Source of the DNA: Linepithema humile
Taxonomy: Eukaryota > Arthropoda > Insecta > Hymenoptera > Formicidae
Reading direction: 5' to 3'
DNA: 64,000 bases
Assembly: GCF_040581485.1 (NCBI RefSeq)
Contig: NC_090128.1
Span: 9,672,001-9,736,000 of the forward strand
The notes below the pieces were generated by a model, which was not told the DNA's origin, searched no databases, and saw only the letters and a list, made by a program, of their open reading frames with translations. A program made the position numbers and the translations under genes. Shown one piece after another: positions 49,849 through 62,037 of this stretch (its first letter is position 1; each line of letters begins with the position of its first letter).

Positions 49849-49886
49849 GGGTGGCGGGGCGGGGAACCGGGGGGGGGGAGGGGATG
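49849..49886 (+). repeat. G-rich tract, quadruplex-capable
   Basis: Successive G runs (GGG, GGGG, GGGG, a run of about 10, then GGGG) with short spacers fit the G-quadruplex pattern on the plus strand. Confidence 0.65.
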
Positions 49887-52800
49887 GAAGCGCCGAACGA
49901 AATCGGCGGAGCGATCTGCCGCTAATCCGGGCTCGGCAAAACGGTATCGCATTTTTGCGCCGTTTTGCGGCTCTGGCAAAAGGGCGGAAAAAAATCGGCG
50001 CTCGCGGGAAAAAATCGGGCGACGGTCGTAGGCAGGGCGGAAAAATCGAGCAAGAGGGAGGGGTGTGGGACGGGGGCGGCGGATAGGGGGGGTGAGATAG
50101 GTGGAAAGCCGCGATCGGACGGTGACAAAAATTGTATGTAGCGCCGGGGCGACAATAATTGAAACGGCGCGTAACACCGTCCGAATCCTCGAAACCCATT
50201 TTATATTTTAATCGCACCCCGATAGGCTCGTCGCGAGCTGGCCCTCTCCCCCCCTTTTCCCCTCCGTGTTTCGCGATACTCCTGTACTCCCTTCCTCCCT
50301 GCTGCCGCCGCCGCCGCCGCCGCCCGCGCCCGCCGATCCCAGCTCGCGATTTTCGCGATCGCGTCTACGCGCGAGTAGATAACGTGAGTGACGCCGGGCG
50401 CGCTGATGATCGAGAGCCACCGTGCTGGGAAAGGGATTACGCGGACATTTGTTCGCGTTTGAGGAGGGCAGGGGAGGTGGGGCAAAAGAGAGCAGATTAG
50501 ATGTGATATTTCGATGCTTGATGTGATTCCACAAACGGTGGAATCTGATCTGTAAATATTTCTCTCTTTGCTTTCAATGATTTTTACCGCTTGTTACGAA
50601 GACATTTATTTTATGTTATAAAGCGTTATAGTATTGTTTTCGTTATATAACGACAGGGTTAAATCAAACGGTGACCTATTTCAATCAAGTCTCGATTTTC
50701 CATAATTCGTTAATAAAAAAATTGTTAACATATATGACGATGCAAAAAGCCGAGTATACATATTTATGTAATTTATGGATGCAAAAATATGATGTAGAAA
50801 TAGTGACTTTTCATGGGAAGCGCCTTGACCATTGTTTGACACGACTGCTCAAAATAAATAATTATAAAAAATCAGGCTTTTTATACGCTCTATTATGATA
50901 TTTTCAGGGCGTTAATATTAATAAAGTAATATTTGGACATTTGGAAATTTAACGAAAAATGGAATTACGAGATGCTTTCATTAAGGTGACGATATATATT
51001 ATAATAATACATTCGCATTTATTGCACGGACAAAAGCATCGAGATATATGTTTGGAAATGAAATTTTGTCTGGCATTAAGATTTATGTGACATCCATTCC
51101 TAGATGCGTAAAATTATTTTTCATAAATTATATAAAACACTGATATTGGAACAAGTCCACACTAGTTGCAACAGAGAAATGTACAGTAGAGGACAATTGA
51201 AGAGATGCAAATCGCATAATGTTCCATTAAATAGCATAAAAATTGTTTACAAATTGCAATTTCTCTTTAATTTGTGCAGATTTATAAATCACATAATGAG
51301 AAATCGATAAATCTCAGGTGAAGCTTGTGGCTATCAGATGAAACATGTGGTCACTTCTGACAAGCGCATTCTCACACTCGATGCTTTATCGATTCACATA
51401 CGCGGAAATGTCATCTTTTTTTTCGCAATCCGCGCTCTCGCGCGGATATATATATGCTATAATATCCACATACGCGATTAGATTATTCAGGAGTTTTAAT
51501 AGCCGCACTTAACGATTTATCGTCGTATCAATCTGCGGTAACGAGCGGCCCGCTCTTGCGCGGCCGACAATAAATATTTACGCATTTCCACGTTCCATTA
51601 TCTTTTATTATTTCAGTATGAAATTATCCCCGATACTTTGTCGCGGGGCCGCCGTGCCTATCGTTTAATCGCATATTTAACGCGTGTCGGCCAAACTGCT
51701 GACACTATAATGCTGTCGGCACAACGCGTTGATCCTCCCTCTCACCCTCCCGCCCCCTTTCAACTGGTTTAACCGTTTAATCAACAAATTCCTCGCACTT
51801 TCTGTTACAGGTGAGTAAAATGACTTACACGATGGCGAGCTGCAATCGACGACACCTTCGTACGGCTGCGATCGACAGCGATTATCCGCGTAATCGCCGA
51901 AGGCGATCGCACTCGTCGCCTGGCTGTTTGTGGAAAAACTTTTCCGTAAGTCCAAGTGACTCGAATTAATGCTTATTACGGACACGCGAGGCACGTCGCG
52001 CTCGCAACGGTACTCGTTCGTGATAAAATCGAATCGAATGACGGATGAGAGCGGCGCGCGGCTCGAGCGCCATGCATATGTACGATCAAAGTAAAAAGGA
52101 AAACGTTCATTTTCGCGGAGCGGCTTGTTTCGCTGTCATTGAACGGAATATAAAATATAATTTATTTTTAAATAAAATTTATTTTTTACAATTTAATATA
52201 AATGATAAAGTTATTACAAACGACAAAAAGTTGAATTTTGATAAATTTTTTTAAACACACACGTTTTCATAGATTTTTTTAGAAAACAATTTTTTCGCTT
52301 ATTCAGTATGTTTGCCTAACTTTTTCCGGGATTTTTTTTTAACAATAGCGCTCACATCCTGGCTGTCCCGCGATTAACTCTTTAATCCGTGTCCCGTTAA
52401 TACAGCTTGGTGAAAAATTGCAATTTTTTAAAAGTGTCATTTAAATATTAAAACAAAATCTTTGATTGTATAATTAACTTGAGAGATATAGACATTTACA
52501 ATATTTAACTTTACGACCACCCTATCGAATAAAATAACTCCTCGTCAATCGTAGAAAACTGGCTTGACCAGTTTATGAATTATGCGAATGTATTATTACT
52601 ACTACTGACATATAATTATTATAATTAGTGGAAAAATTGTTTACTGCCTCGCGAGTCTTTTGGTTTCAAAGAATTTGACATAAGAGAGATAAATAGCGAA
52701 TTTAAGAGCTAAAACTCACACACGCGTTGAAACGCGGAATCGCATAGAGATTCAGATACATGAGCAACGCGAATGCGTTCGGGCGATGACGAGTTCGTAA

Positions 52801-53891
52801 TTGCCAACGCGATTGTGGAAGCAGCTGTAAAATCAATTCTCGATGAGACAGAAACGTTGAATTACTCGGCAGCGAGTCAATGAACTTATTCTTCGGTGTC
52901 CTCGTTTTTCGCGCTACCGGCCGCGGCGGCTAACGAGCCGAGTGCCGCGATTCTTCGCGGATATTTCGGGCCGCTCGACGTTTAATATACCGCGGATCGC
53001 GAAACTCGCGAAATATTAAGCGACCTCTTCTGTACTAAACACGCGGCCGAGATTAACTCGCCGTTAATGATTCAGCGGTACGGTAGGCTCCGCCTGTATA
53101 CGCGTATATTCCCGTTCGTGATGCTCGTTCCACAAGTCCCGGTCTGTCGGGTTAGGCCAGACGGATTGAGAAGACATAAAATTGCCCTTTTTTTTGTTAC
53201 TTTACATATTATTATATTCTTTTACGATCTGCGCGTACTTTGAATTATTGTTCTTAAATTTGATTAGCGTCTTACTGATTTTATTGCATCGATGCGGAAA
53301 ATTGCCGACCGAATTCTAGAAAGACTCTAAATTAACCGTTCCTTTCACTGTTAATAAAATTATACCGGAATATAAAGTCTGCCTTGGTATTATTAACTGG
53401 TTGCAACAGAGTTTCCACATATCGGTATCGCCGTCGAATAAGTATTACGCTTCTATTGCTATTTATTATATATACGAAATATTTCTGCATTTATATATCT
53501 ATGTTATGTTACTGGGTGCGGCTCTGTAAACGCAACGATTTCTTTTTTCGGATTTCCTTTCTCGAAGCCGCGGGAGCTGGTAACAAGACACACTTGTTCT
53601 ACTTGCTCGAGGCTCGAAATAAATTTCTGCTCGATGAATGATGAGACTCTCTCTCTAAATACCTCTAGGAACGGGTGAAACGAGTCGTCATCCCTTGAAA
53701 TATTCCGCGTTTAGCTCGCTACTTTTTGACGGCGTATTAACTGATTAGATATGTCCAAGAAATTGCTAGAGTCAACTAGTGTTCACGATCATTATGCGCG
53801 TTAAAAATTAATGCCACGTTCTAACGAATATAATTTATTACATATGATGTGAAATATGCTATATGTCGCATAATATAAAAGTAATAAATTT

Positions 53892-53939
53892 AATAAAGTC
53901 ATAAAACCATAAAGTCATAAAGTCATAAAATGATAATAG
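53892..53939. repeat. 8-bp (CATAAAGT)n tandem repeat
   Basis: About six in-register units from 53892: AATAAAGT, CATAAAAC, CATAAAGT, CATAAAGT, CATAAAAT, GATAATAG. The central two copies are identical and the edges diverged, as expected for slippage. Confidence 0.85.
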
Positions 53940-54520
53940 AATGTGATATTATTTTTGCATTGAAAAATGTGAGCTTTACAACGGGAAGATACAATGCGAC
54001 GCAAAACGATAAGTGCCTGAAATATATTTTTAATAATTATTCAAGGAGGGAAAAATCGAAAAACACGGGCGGCTGTTTACGCGCCGAAAATCCGGCGACC
54101 AGTAATTTCTCTCGTCTCGAGGAAAGAAAAGAGCGGAAGAGGGTGGAGTAGGAGGGACACGCGGCGGGGACGCGAGTGTTATAGTATTATTTTTAATAAC
54201 GGCCCGGAGAGAGAACGAAGCGAACGATGCGGGAGCGAGAGAAAGAGCCGCGCGAGAGGGAAAGAGAAAGAGAGACGGAGAGAAGCGGAGGCCTGCTTGC
54301 CATTACGTTACGCGGTAAATAATAAACGTTTATAAGGCCTTGGAAGTTATTATACAATATATACGTTCGTATACGCCCGATGCCATTACGGGTATCGTAT
54401 ATTATTAATGCAGCGGCGCTCAACCGAGCTCTCGCGCTCTCGTAGATTATCCTTGAGCCTCCGCGCCGCTCGTTCGCTCGTCGCGTTTTTCCTTTTCTCG
54501 GGCTCCCACCTACGAGCGTC

Positions 54521-54550
54521 GCTAGCTCGCTCGTTCGCTCGCTCGCTCGT
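54521..54550. repeat. (CGCT)n microsatellite, imperfect
   Basis: About seven GCTC/CGCT tetranucleotides with GTTC variants. A complementary (GCGA)n array lies near 59.03 kb. Confidence 0.85.
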
Positions 54551-55415
54551 CAGCGAGACGAGACGATGCATCCTCGGCATTGAACTATATGTCATATATA
54601 CCGCGACGCAGCGCGCGCTGTACCCCGCAACTCTGATAAAAACGACCGCCTAGGGATAGTCGACCTGAACGAGCATTGCCTGTCACGACGCGTCGTTTGA
54701 TTCCGTTAAGGAAGACAGCCATTATTACCTTATTTCGAAGCTTATACTTAAAAAAAAAAGAAGAGATTTGAAGTTAAAAAGAAACGTCGAGAGAGGCTTC
54801 TGAAATAGTTGCAAAAAAGGACGTTTGCACGTTAACGTCTTCGAACTCGAATTCTGCGGGGCAATTTTGTCGGGTTTAAATTACATATTTCTCCGGCTCT
54901 GATCAAGTTGTAAAGTTTTATTCTTCCACGCGCGCACAGCTCGATCATTTTTGATTTTACAAAACTTCGCGACACGTCGTGATTACTGTGATATCCACTG
55001 GCCGGACGTGTGTAAGCGCTCGGCGACGACGTGTGTAATAACATTCGCAGACATGACGTTACTACTTACACGCGTTAAGCACGCCGACGACCGGGCGAGT
55101 GTATATGTGTCGCGGCGCGGGAACACGAAATTTGTTGCACACGGAAAATCACTATAATCAATAACGCGACTTAGAATGGAAAATATCCATCAAGGTGAGT
55201 CGGGCGTGAAACGACATTCAGCGCTCGCTCGCGGCCAGCAGCGTACGTACGGCCGCACCGATGTAATTATCATGTAATAGCATAATTTCACTATGGCGGA
55301 TAATTAACCGTTTGAAAATAATACCGCGGAACCGCGGTACGCACACAACGCAACCTCGCGCCGAATCCTTTCGTCGGCTATCGGACTGCGCGAACTGCCA
55401 CATAACCACGGTCGG

Positions 55416-55453
<38 letters not shown>

Positions 55454-55473
55454 CTTCTCTCCCTCTTTCTCTC
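55416..55473. repeat. (CT)n microsatellite, interrupted
   Basis: About 58 bases of CT with TTCT and CCTT interruptions. Confidence 0.95.
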
Positions 55474-55696
55474 GGATCTGAGTTTCTAATGTGAGTTCTA
55501 ATGTATTATTATTCGCCTTCCTTTTTCGTAATATATCGCAACGACTCTGCAGTTAATTCCTGAAGAACCGAATGGAAATCGAAGCTTGGCAAAGTCGCGA
55601 TCGAGATGAAATCGAGCTTCTTTTAAATTGAACAGCAATGAAAAATCAAAGATCTGAAAAATCACACATGATCCATCAAAGGATAACGAGTAGTCG

Positions 55697-55717
55697 AAAA
55701 AAAAAAAAAAAAAAAAA
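55697..55717. repeat. Poly-A tract
   Basis: A run of 21 A. No retroelement body was recognised upstream. Confidence 0.9.
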
Positions 55718-56308
55718 TCCATCATTAGTCAATCAAGTGAAAGTCGGACACGTAAAAAATCACAGTTAATGCTTAAAAAATTTGCACGCGATTTATCAAG
55801 TGAAAGATTGAATCTGACAAAATATAATCGACTCGATTACATGCCTAAAAAGCTGCACGCAATCTATCTTAGAGGAGATCAAAGATTCAAGGAAAAATTT
55901 CGCTGGACTTCGGTCGGTTTGAAGAAAGAGAAGTTACACCAACAATTTTTGGTACAGTTCGGTACAGCGGCAGTCTAATTGCGCAGTTATTTTGTTAAGA
56001 TAAGACCGGCCGTTTCATGGCCGCATTCAACGCTCGTTGTCTCCGTTCCACGCAGCTCGCCTTCTCGTTCTCCCTCTCGTTAGGCGCAAAGATTAGGCGA
56101 ATTATTATTATTTTAGCCTGCGCGTGTAGTATCGCGGCCGCGGCGGAGCCGATAGCGCAACCTAACTTTCGTATCAATATTTATTGTAAACGATAAGATT
56201 AAGTGGAATTTGTTATTACTCTCGATCGGCTCATATTTATATTGTTACGTCACGCACCGAGCTGAGCCGAGCGGAACCGCGTCGCGTCGCCGTTTCGCTT
56301 CATACGAC

Positions 56309-56317
56309 TATATAAAA
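56309..56317 (+). promoter_or_regulatory. TATA-box-like motif, weak promoter candidate
   Basis: TATATAAAA lies in a CpG-rich stretch, with TCTCATCC about 20 bases downstream as the nearest initiator-like match. That is closer than the usual spacing of about 30 bases for insect TATA-initiator promoters. A donor-like CAAG/GTGATA occurs near 56635. No coding sequence directly follows. AT-rich words of this kind are expected by chance in 64 kb, so this is a lead only. Confidence 0.15.
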
Positions 56318-57267
56318 CACAGTGGTTCTCATCCGACGTGATCGCCGTGGGCTTCCGCTGATCGTTATCGCCGAAGATCATCGGACGGATAAAGTCGACG
56401 GTGAAACGAGCGTCGATTATTCGCGCTATCCGCGGGTGGAGATCGCCTCTTTAGCGCGCACGTGATTCCGTATCGATCTCTTATGCACTTTCTTTCCCCT
56501 CCCTCGCCTGCCGATTCCACTTCTAATTGGCAAACATAAGCTTCGCCTCGGATTTCGTAATCGTTAATATCATTATTATTGGATATATTAGCTCTATTTT
56601 CTTTCTTCTTTTTTCCTTTTCTTACGTTTGTGCAAGGTGATACCGCAAGCGATTTTCTCGACGGAATTAAAATCGCTTTTCCTTTGGTAATATTTAAGTG
56701 AAGCCAGAATAATTAGAAAATTATTAATATGGAAAATTAAGAGGGTTTAGTGGATTAAGAATGCGAGTAGATAATAAGATCTCTTTTCGTTCAATTAACT
56801 TCAAATGCACTTTGCGGTGTAATTAACAGCGCTTGAGTACGCTGTAATAATGAGATCATTTAAATTTTTCATTTAATTTCATGTATTATCTTTGGAACAG
56901 CATATTGTATCATTTTTTTATATCCGCCGTTTTGGTGGATTCTTTTTCCCCCGGCGACTGATAATCGGTTAGCTCATGATCTCTCGGATCTCTCGGAGAT
57001 CTCTGAAATCGTTGAGAGCCGTGGCCGGCACATTTTTCTTATTACGAGAATAAAAGTATTGCGCAAGAAAATGGCCGAGTGCTCATGATACGACCATAAA
57101 ACATCGAACCGTACGGCATTATTAATAAACCGTATAGTGGTTTATTGCGGTAACTATAGCTGAGTCGCGCTGCAACACGCGCGCAGACACACACGTATCC
57201 GAGCGTAAGCGGAACGAACGTACATACGCCCACACAGCCGAACGCGTACGCATACACTCGCGCACAC

Positions 57268-57579
57268 ATGGAAGAGGCGTTCTTTCGCCTTGCCGTGCTG
57301 CTGCAGCTCGTTGGATCGTGTTCTACGGTCTCGGGTGTCGACAAAGCCGGTCAATCAAGTTCAATTCTAATTAAAGATCGCCTGTCAACGCGACGATCGA
57401 AGCTGTCGTGGATGATAATTTTCCGGAAAGGCCGCGACCGAGAAAAAACCGATCAATCGCACCTCCGCCTTCTCTTCCTCGTTCATTTTTACTCTCCCCC
57501 TATCCGAATTTTAATTATACACAGTGTCGAGAGTTCACATTTATCCACAGATTTTTATTATTTTGACTTTTTTTTATAG
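57268..57579 (+). CDS. Possible signal-peptide-bearing ORF or first exon, weak
   Basis: This is a 103-codon ORF I do not recognise. Its start is signal-peptide-like: a short N-region ending in Arg7, a hydrophobic core LAVLLQLVG at residues 8-16, then the small/polar segment SCSTVSG, with possible cleavage near residues 22-23. The N-region is acidic (Glu2, Glu3), which is atypical. After about residue 60 the translation becomes Phe/Tyr/Ile-rich and looks like AT-rich spacer, so a real gene would have to splice out earlier. Candidate donors near 57335 and 57350 are weak matches to GTRAGT. The initiator context has G at +4 but C at -3. Chance is the more likely explanation. Confidence 0.12.
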   Translation: MEEAFFRLAVLLQLVGSCSTVSGVDKAGQSSSILIKDRLSTRRSKLSWMIIFRKGRDREKTDQSHLRLLFLVHFYSPPIRILIIHSVESSHLSTDFYYFDFFL

Positions 57580-57630
57580 ATATTAATAAATGTTTCGACG
57601 CAAGATATTTTGTTAAATTAACGATGCGCA

Positions 57631-57712
57631 TATTTATATTCTATATTATATATTATATATCTATATTATATCTATATTATATTCTATATATCTACCCATT
57701 ATATTCTATAAT
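57631..57712. repeat. AT-rich cryptic tandem repeat
   Basis: TATATTCTA/TATATCTA words repeat irregularly with period about 8-15 over about 80 bases. The array is imperfect and no unit dominates. Confidence 0.75.
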
Positions 57713-58565
57713 TCTTTGATTATACATCCATTTTTTATATCTTTCTGCCCTATTTTTTTATTTCATATATAGAGTGTCCTAGATTTAATCACGGGTTCTT
57801 TATCGAATATATAATCAATTTTGTTACCTGCAATATTAAACACTCGAACGATCGAGCCACGAATTATATTTCTATTAAAGTAAAATACGGTGCAAATACC
57901 TTAATAAACTATATTCCATTATTCTAAAGCTCTCGCCGCTCAATTCGTCTAGCAGTTTAATTTTCGTGTATTTATATGTAATTTGAACTTACTAATTTCT
58001 CAATATTCGGACGAACATAAATGCTACGAAAGAGGGAAATATTCTGCTGTACAATTATAGTATGTTATATCAATAGCTTGCAGCGTAATCAGTACAATTC
58101 ACTTGAGAATAAAGTAGGACTGATTTCTCATCGGTATGCATTTAACATTCTCCTCCTCCTTATTTGCAATCCTCGAAGTAACGTTGCTTATTCCGTTGAG
58201 GGATTTATATAAGCCACTAATACAATTGCTAATAATTTTACTTTTCCGTCTCCGTCGCGTTCCACCGCCGATCGTCTTCTTCTCCCTTTCGCCTTTCCGG
58301 CGACGCGCACATCTGGCAGATTAGAAAAAAGCCTAGAATACTCGGCCGGCGGTAACGAGGAGCTTATCGATCGATAATAATTTAATGATAGTTATTCCCG
58401 ACCGGGCTGTTATTTCTCTCGTCGGGGCGCGCCCCGGCCGGCGAGTAGTATTTTTGTTTCGTTCTCCGGTCGCCGGCCGGGGCTGGAAAGTCGATTCGTC
58501 ACGAGGCATAGAAAATACGCTACTTCATTCTTGCCGTAGTAACTCACCGGCAGCTTTCGCAGCTC

Positions 58566-58567
58566 TC

Positions 58568-58603
<36 letters not shown>

Positions 58604-58619
58604 CCTTTCTCTCTCTTTC
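58566..58619. repeat. (CT)n microsatellite
   Basis: About 15 CT units followed by CTTT/CCTT variants. A purine-rich segment (58710-58797) follows on the same strand. Confidence 0.95.
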
Positions 58620-58709
58620 GTTTCTCTCCCGCTCGGCCGCGAGTTCGCGAAAGCGCGAGAAGGAAATGAGAGATCGAGGCAGGGAGCGCGGTGAATAGAT
58701 ACTGGTACA

Positions 58710-58797
58710 CGGAGAAAAGGGGGAGAGGAAAGAAGAGAAAAAGAGGGACAGATGGAAGTGGGGGGGGGGGGAGGAGGAGGAGAGAAGAGAAGAAACG
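58710..58797 (+). repeat. Polypurine tract with poly-G
   Basis: About 85 bases of mostly A/G containing a run of 12 G near 58760, then GGA repeats. With the CT tract about 100 bases upstream it could form an imperfect foldback, which is inference only. Confidence 0.75.
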
Positions 58798-59010
58798 CTA
58801 ACGTTTTCAGCTACACGTACGGGCAAAGTCTGTGCGCCCGCGTTGCACACACGTACGCGGCACAGCGCACCGGGGTACTTATGTATAGAATTAAATATAC
58901 GATACATTATTCATTTTAAGTTCTTTCTCCTTGCTTGCCCGGAGATTGTATGTATTATACGTACACGCACATGGAAGCCCGCCGACTATCCACCGGTGCA
59001 ACCGCGCTCG

Positions 59011-59048
59011 CGAGTGAGCGAGCGAGCGAGCGAGCGCGAGCGCGCGCA
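59011..59048. repeat. (GCGA)n microsatellite
   Basis: About six GAGC/GCGA tetranucleotides, ending in an alternating GC stretch. Confidence 0.9.
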
Positions 59049-59221
59049 GTTATAACTTTTTATTTTAAAGATGGCAGGGGCTCATTTGCAATTCTATGCC
59101 GGACGTCGATATGCCTGATTTATCGTAACTATACTTATACCGACCCCGTACGCTTCTGCCACAATTTATATCCGGAATATAGACGTACGCGTCCGGCTGT
59201 GTTCTCCTGTGTGCGTGCATA

Positions 59222-59540
59222 CAGGGTGTCCCGGAGGTTTCCCTCGATCGCAATTGTCGCACCGGGAAGAATGGCGGCTTGTTTCTGTGCCCAAGTGTCA
59301 ATAGCATTCGCGATATAAATGATCGCGGGGCGAAGGTGGTTTAAGCAAATTAAATTCTTAGATAGATTGTGAAGAATTGCTCTTCGATTGATTTTAAATG
59401 GACTTTGTAGTAAAGCGAGTATAATTCTTAATTGTCAAGATATAATTGATGTGAAAAATTGGAAAATGAGAAACTGTTATCTAGAAATTCATTGAAAAAC
59501 ACGTGATCGAAGGCGGCGCGGTGAGCGTTTGGACACCTTG
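59222..59540. mobile_element. Possible Tc1/mariner-type MITE, weak ends
   Basis: The left end begins CAGGGTGTCC, and the reverse complement of the right end begins CAAGGTGTCC. They match at nine of ten positions and then diverge. TA flanks both ends (59220-59221 and 59541-59542). The size (319 bp) is close to the 311-bp element at 5.05 kb. There is no transposase ORF. With only ten bases of terminal match this could be coincidence or an old copy. Confidence 0.4.
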
Positions 59541-60045
59541 TACATATTTTACAGAGAGTTCGCATAGGGTATATATTGTAGAATAAACCTGTGTACGTGT
59601 GTATGCCTGTGCACGGAGGCAGCTGGAGCTTTGTGCGTGGCGGTGAAAGGGAGCGTCTGCACCCTCTTCCATTCTCCTCCCGCGCCGCCTCGCTCGTCTT
59701 GTCTTCCTCCACCTTCGTTTCGCGAAACAAAGTGAAAAAGTGTGACTTCAGCTCGGCCATAGAAATCGCGCGGTAGGCACGCGAGCGAGACGGTGGAGAT
59801 CGTTCTGTTGCACGGCGCGCGATGAAATTTGAGTTTACGCGCGCACAATTAACTCCGCGCGCCCATAGTTTATCGTACGCGCGTTGGAAAACGCGCTTTT
59901 CACAGTTATCGCCAAGTTATTATCCACCCGTTCTTTCTCTCCGAGCACTCCCCTTGCAAATTTCGCTTAAATTATCCGACTGTTGCTTAAACTCTTATCG
60001 CGTGAATTGTTTTTAAAAATATTTTGATTAATACCGGAAAATAAA

Positions 60046-60070
60046 TTTTTTTTTTTTTTTTTTTTTTTTT
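60046..60070. repeat. Poly-T tract
   Basis: A run of 25 T, the longest homopolymer in the window. Confidence 0.95.
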
Positions 60071-62007
60071 AATAAATTGACCGAAGCGTCCGCGATCGAA
60101 ATGACAAGTGTTTATAAATTTTTTAAAAAGCGTTATGCGTTCTCCGGCACGATGAATATAAATTGTAGTTGATTATTCTAATGATCACATGCAGTTCGCG
60201 AAACTACTTGCGAGAGGAGATCCGGTTTGATCACGAATCGGTCGTGCGGCAGGGATCGTAAAAAAAGTCGGCCGTAAAAATGGCGTTGCAGTTGAGCAAT
60301 GCGTGCATAATGCCGGCCATTATCTTTGCACGCGCGAGTCTTCCTTTATTATCTTCTTTATACTCGATACGCTACAGATCGTAAAGATCGCGGCAATAAA
60401 AAGTATTATTTCGCGCGGCGCGCAACGTCATCCGCCTAGCCCATCGTCCCCCTCTCGCTCCTTTCCCACCCCCTCGCTCGAACATACTTTAATTGCAGCA
60501 CGCTGCTGGCGCATAAAAAAAAAAACACGCGAACAGGGAAGGAGAGAGGGAGAAAGTAAAAGTTTTATTTTATTTTCAATAGGACACTAATTACACTTAG
60601 TGCCTGGATAGCATAATTAAGGTACGAGCTTCGCCGACAAGTTCCGCAAGTTCGCCGCCGATGACGAAGTTCGCGCCCGGCGAGATAAGTCGATTTGAGG
60701 GGGGGGGGGGGAAGGAGGGGGGTTCGGACGATCGATCCGGCCGGCCGGCGAGATCGAGCCTGTGCGGACGATCGGAAAGTCTTTAACCCTCTCCTCCCGC
60801 CGTCGCCCGCGCGACGGGGAGAAGCGAGCCCATTGTTCGACTTATCGGCCTCTGCCACGTGCTTTACATAATGGCGGTGTTGAAAATGCGGTTTAACGAT
60901 ATCTAAACACGAGTAGCCGAGCGTTTTAACGGGGTTTGGGGTCGGAGGTGGCTCGCCCGCGCTCGGGCGAAAATCCCCGCCGATACGACGCATCGCGAAC
61001 GAGCAGAACCGGATATGCGCGCTGTGTTCTCATCCCCCCGCGGGCGAGAGTTACATTCTCCCTTTCGCCCCTCGGCCGGCTGGCTGGCTGGCTCCTCGCG
61101 CGCGAACAGCGATGCGTTCGTGCGCGCGCTGCGAGGAACAGATATCGGTTTACACGCGAGCGATTATTGCCTTACACCAGGGCCCGAAATGTTACGCTAA
61201 TTGGCCCGGACGAGCCACTTCGCGGCGTGTATCTCCGGTGAGCCAGGCGCGAGCCCGACCGTGCCGTGTTTCTTCGGTGAGAAAATAGTGATCGCTCGCG
61301 GCGTCCACCTGTCACAACCTTCGTGTAAACGACAGCGGTACAGATGTACCGATCGCTGTATTTTTTTAACGCAGATTTATTTGCTTGCTATCTCACTTTG
61401 CATTTCGTTTTATGTGCTAGTCTAATATTATTTCACACCATATTTTCTGCTAAGTGATATCTTTTTTATTTTATATCATTTTTAGCAGAAATCTGATTCC
61501 AAGCTTAATTGTGACATATTTAAGAATTTAAAACTAGAAAAAAAAAAGAAATTAGAAAATCGATTTTCAAGGGTTGAAAGAAGCATTTTAAACGCTAAAT
61601 GTGGACGCTAAATGTGAGTTTTATTTGCCTCGTACAAAGATCGCATATAATGCAATGTCGGGTTCAAAATGAGTTAATCGTATTTTTAGCGTTAAATCTA
61701 GAATATGAACTATATTGTCGCCAGAATCGATGTCACATTTAATACGAATCGTTTTATTAACGTTTAACACGTTCTGTCAAGTTTGATTGTTTCCGTCTGT
61801 TGCAGTTTCACGATCGCGAAAATTTTGCGCAGCGCAATGCTTGTTAGAAATATCGTTTTATTCGAAACCGGGCTTAAGTCGTTAGCCGCAAATGCGCTAA
61901 AGGAGAGAGAACGAGATAGAGAGATCGATGAGATTGTATTGCAGCTGTTTAGTCGCGTCTGAACCCGTAATTCACGAAACGGATATATGCCGAGACGGGT
62001 CAGCAAA

Positions 62008-62037
62008 GGGCGGGGAAGGGGGAGAGGGGGGGGGGAG
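62008..62037 (+). repeat. G-rich tract, quadruplex-capable
   Basis: Runs GGG, GGGG, GGGGG and a final run of about 10 G separated by one to three bases. Pattern only. Confidence 0.65.

Larger units (their letters stand above)
42800..50550. other. Non-coding spacer with purine-rich and GC-rich parts
   Basis: AT-rich from 42.8 to 47.2 kb with GC patches, then GA- and GAAA-rich simple sequence (47.37-48.29 kb), AT-rich spacer (48.8-49.1 kb), and a GC-rich G-tract block (49.7-50.5 kb). ORFs of 120-186 codons in either strand overlap the CT/GA arrays or GC-rich sequence, and none has a domain. A TATAAAAGG word at 43610-43618 has no convincing initiator or coding start after it. Confidence 0.7.
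50550..57260. other. AT-rich non-coding spacer with no supported gene
   Basis: Mostly non-repetitive AT-rich sequence with CpG-rich patches at about 51.5-52.1, 52.7-53.15, 54.1-54.6 and 56.0-56.5 kb. The 75-codon ORF at 50671-50898 and the 68-codon ORF at 51104-51310 have less skewed composition than most but no recognised domain. Repeated ATCAA(G)GTGAAAG-type words near 55.73 and 55.80 kb hint at a degenerate 62-bp repeat. No RNA gene was recognised. Confidence 0.65.

Noticed and set aside
55620..55880. Degenerate tandem repeat of about 62 bp
   Set aside because: A few words recur (ATCAAGTGAAAG at 55732 and 55794), but the rest does not align convincingly with one unit length.
58566..58797. 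Large CT/GA inverted repeat or cruciform
   Set aside because: Both halves are low complexity and do not pair base for base over any long stretch, so it reflects composition only.
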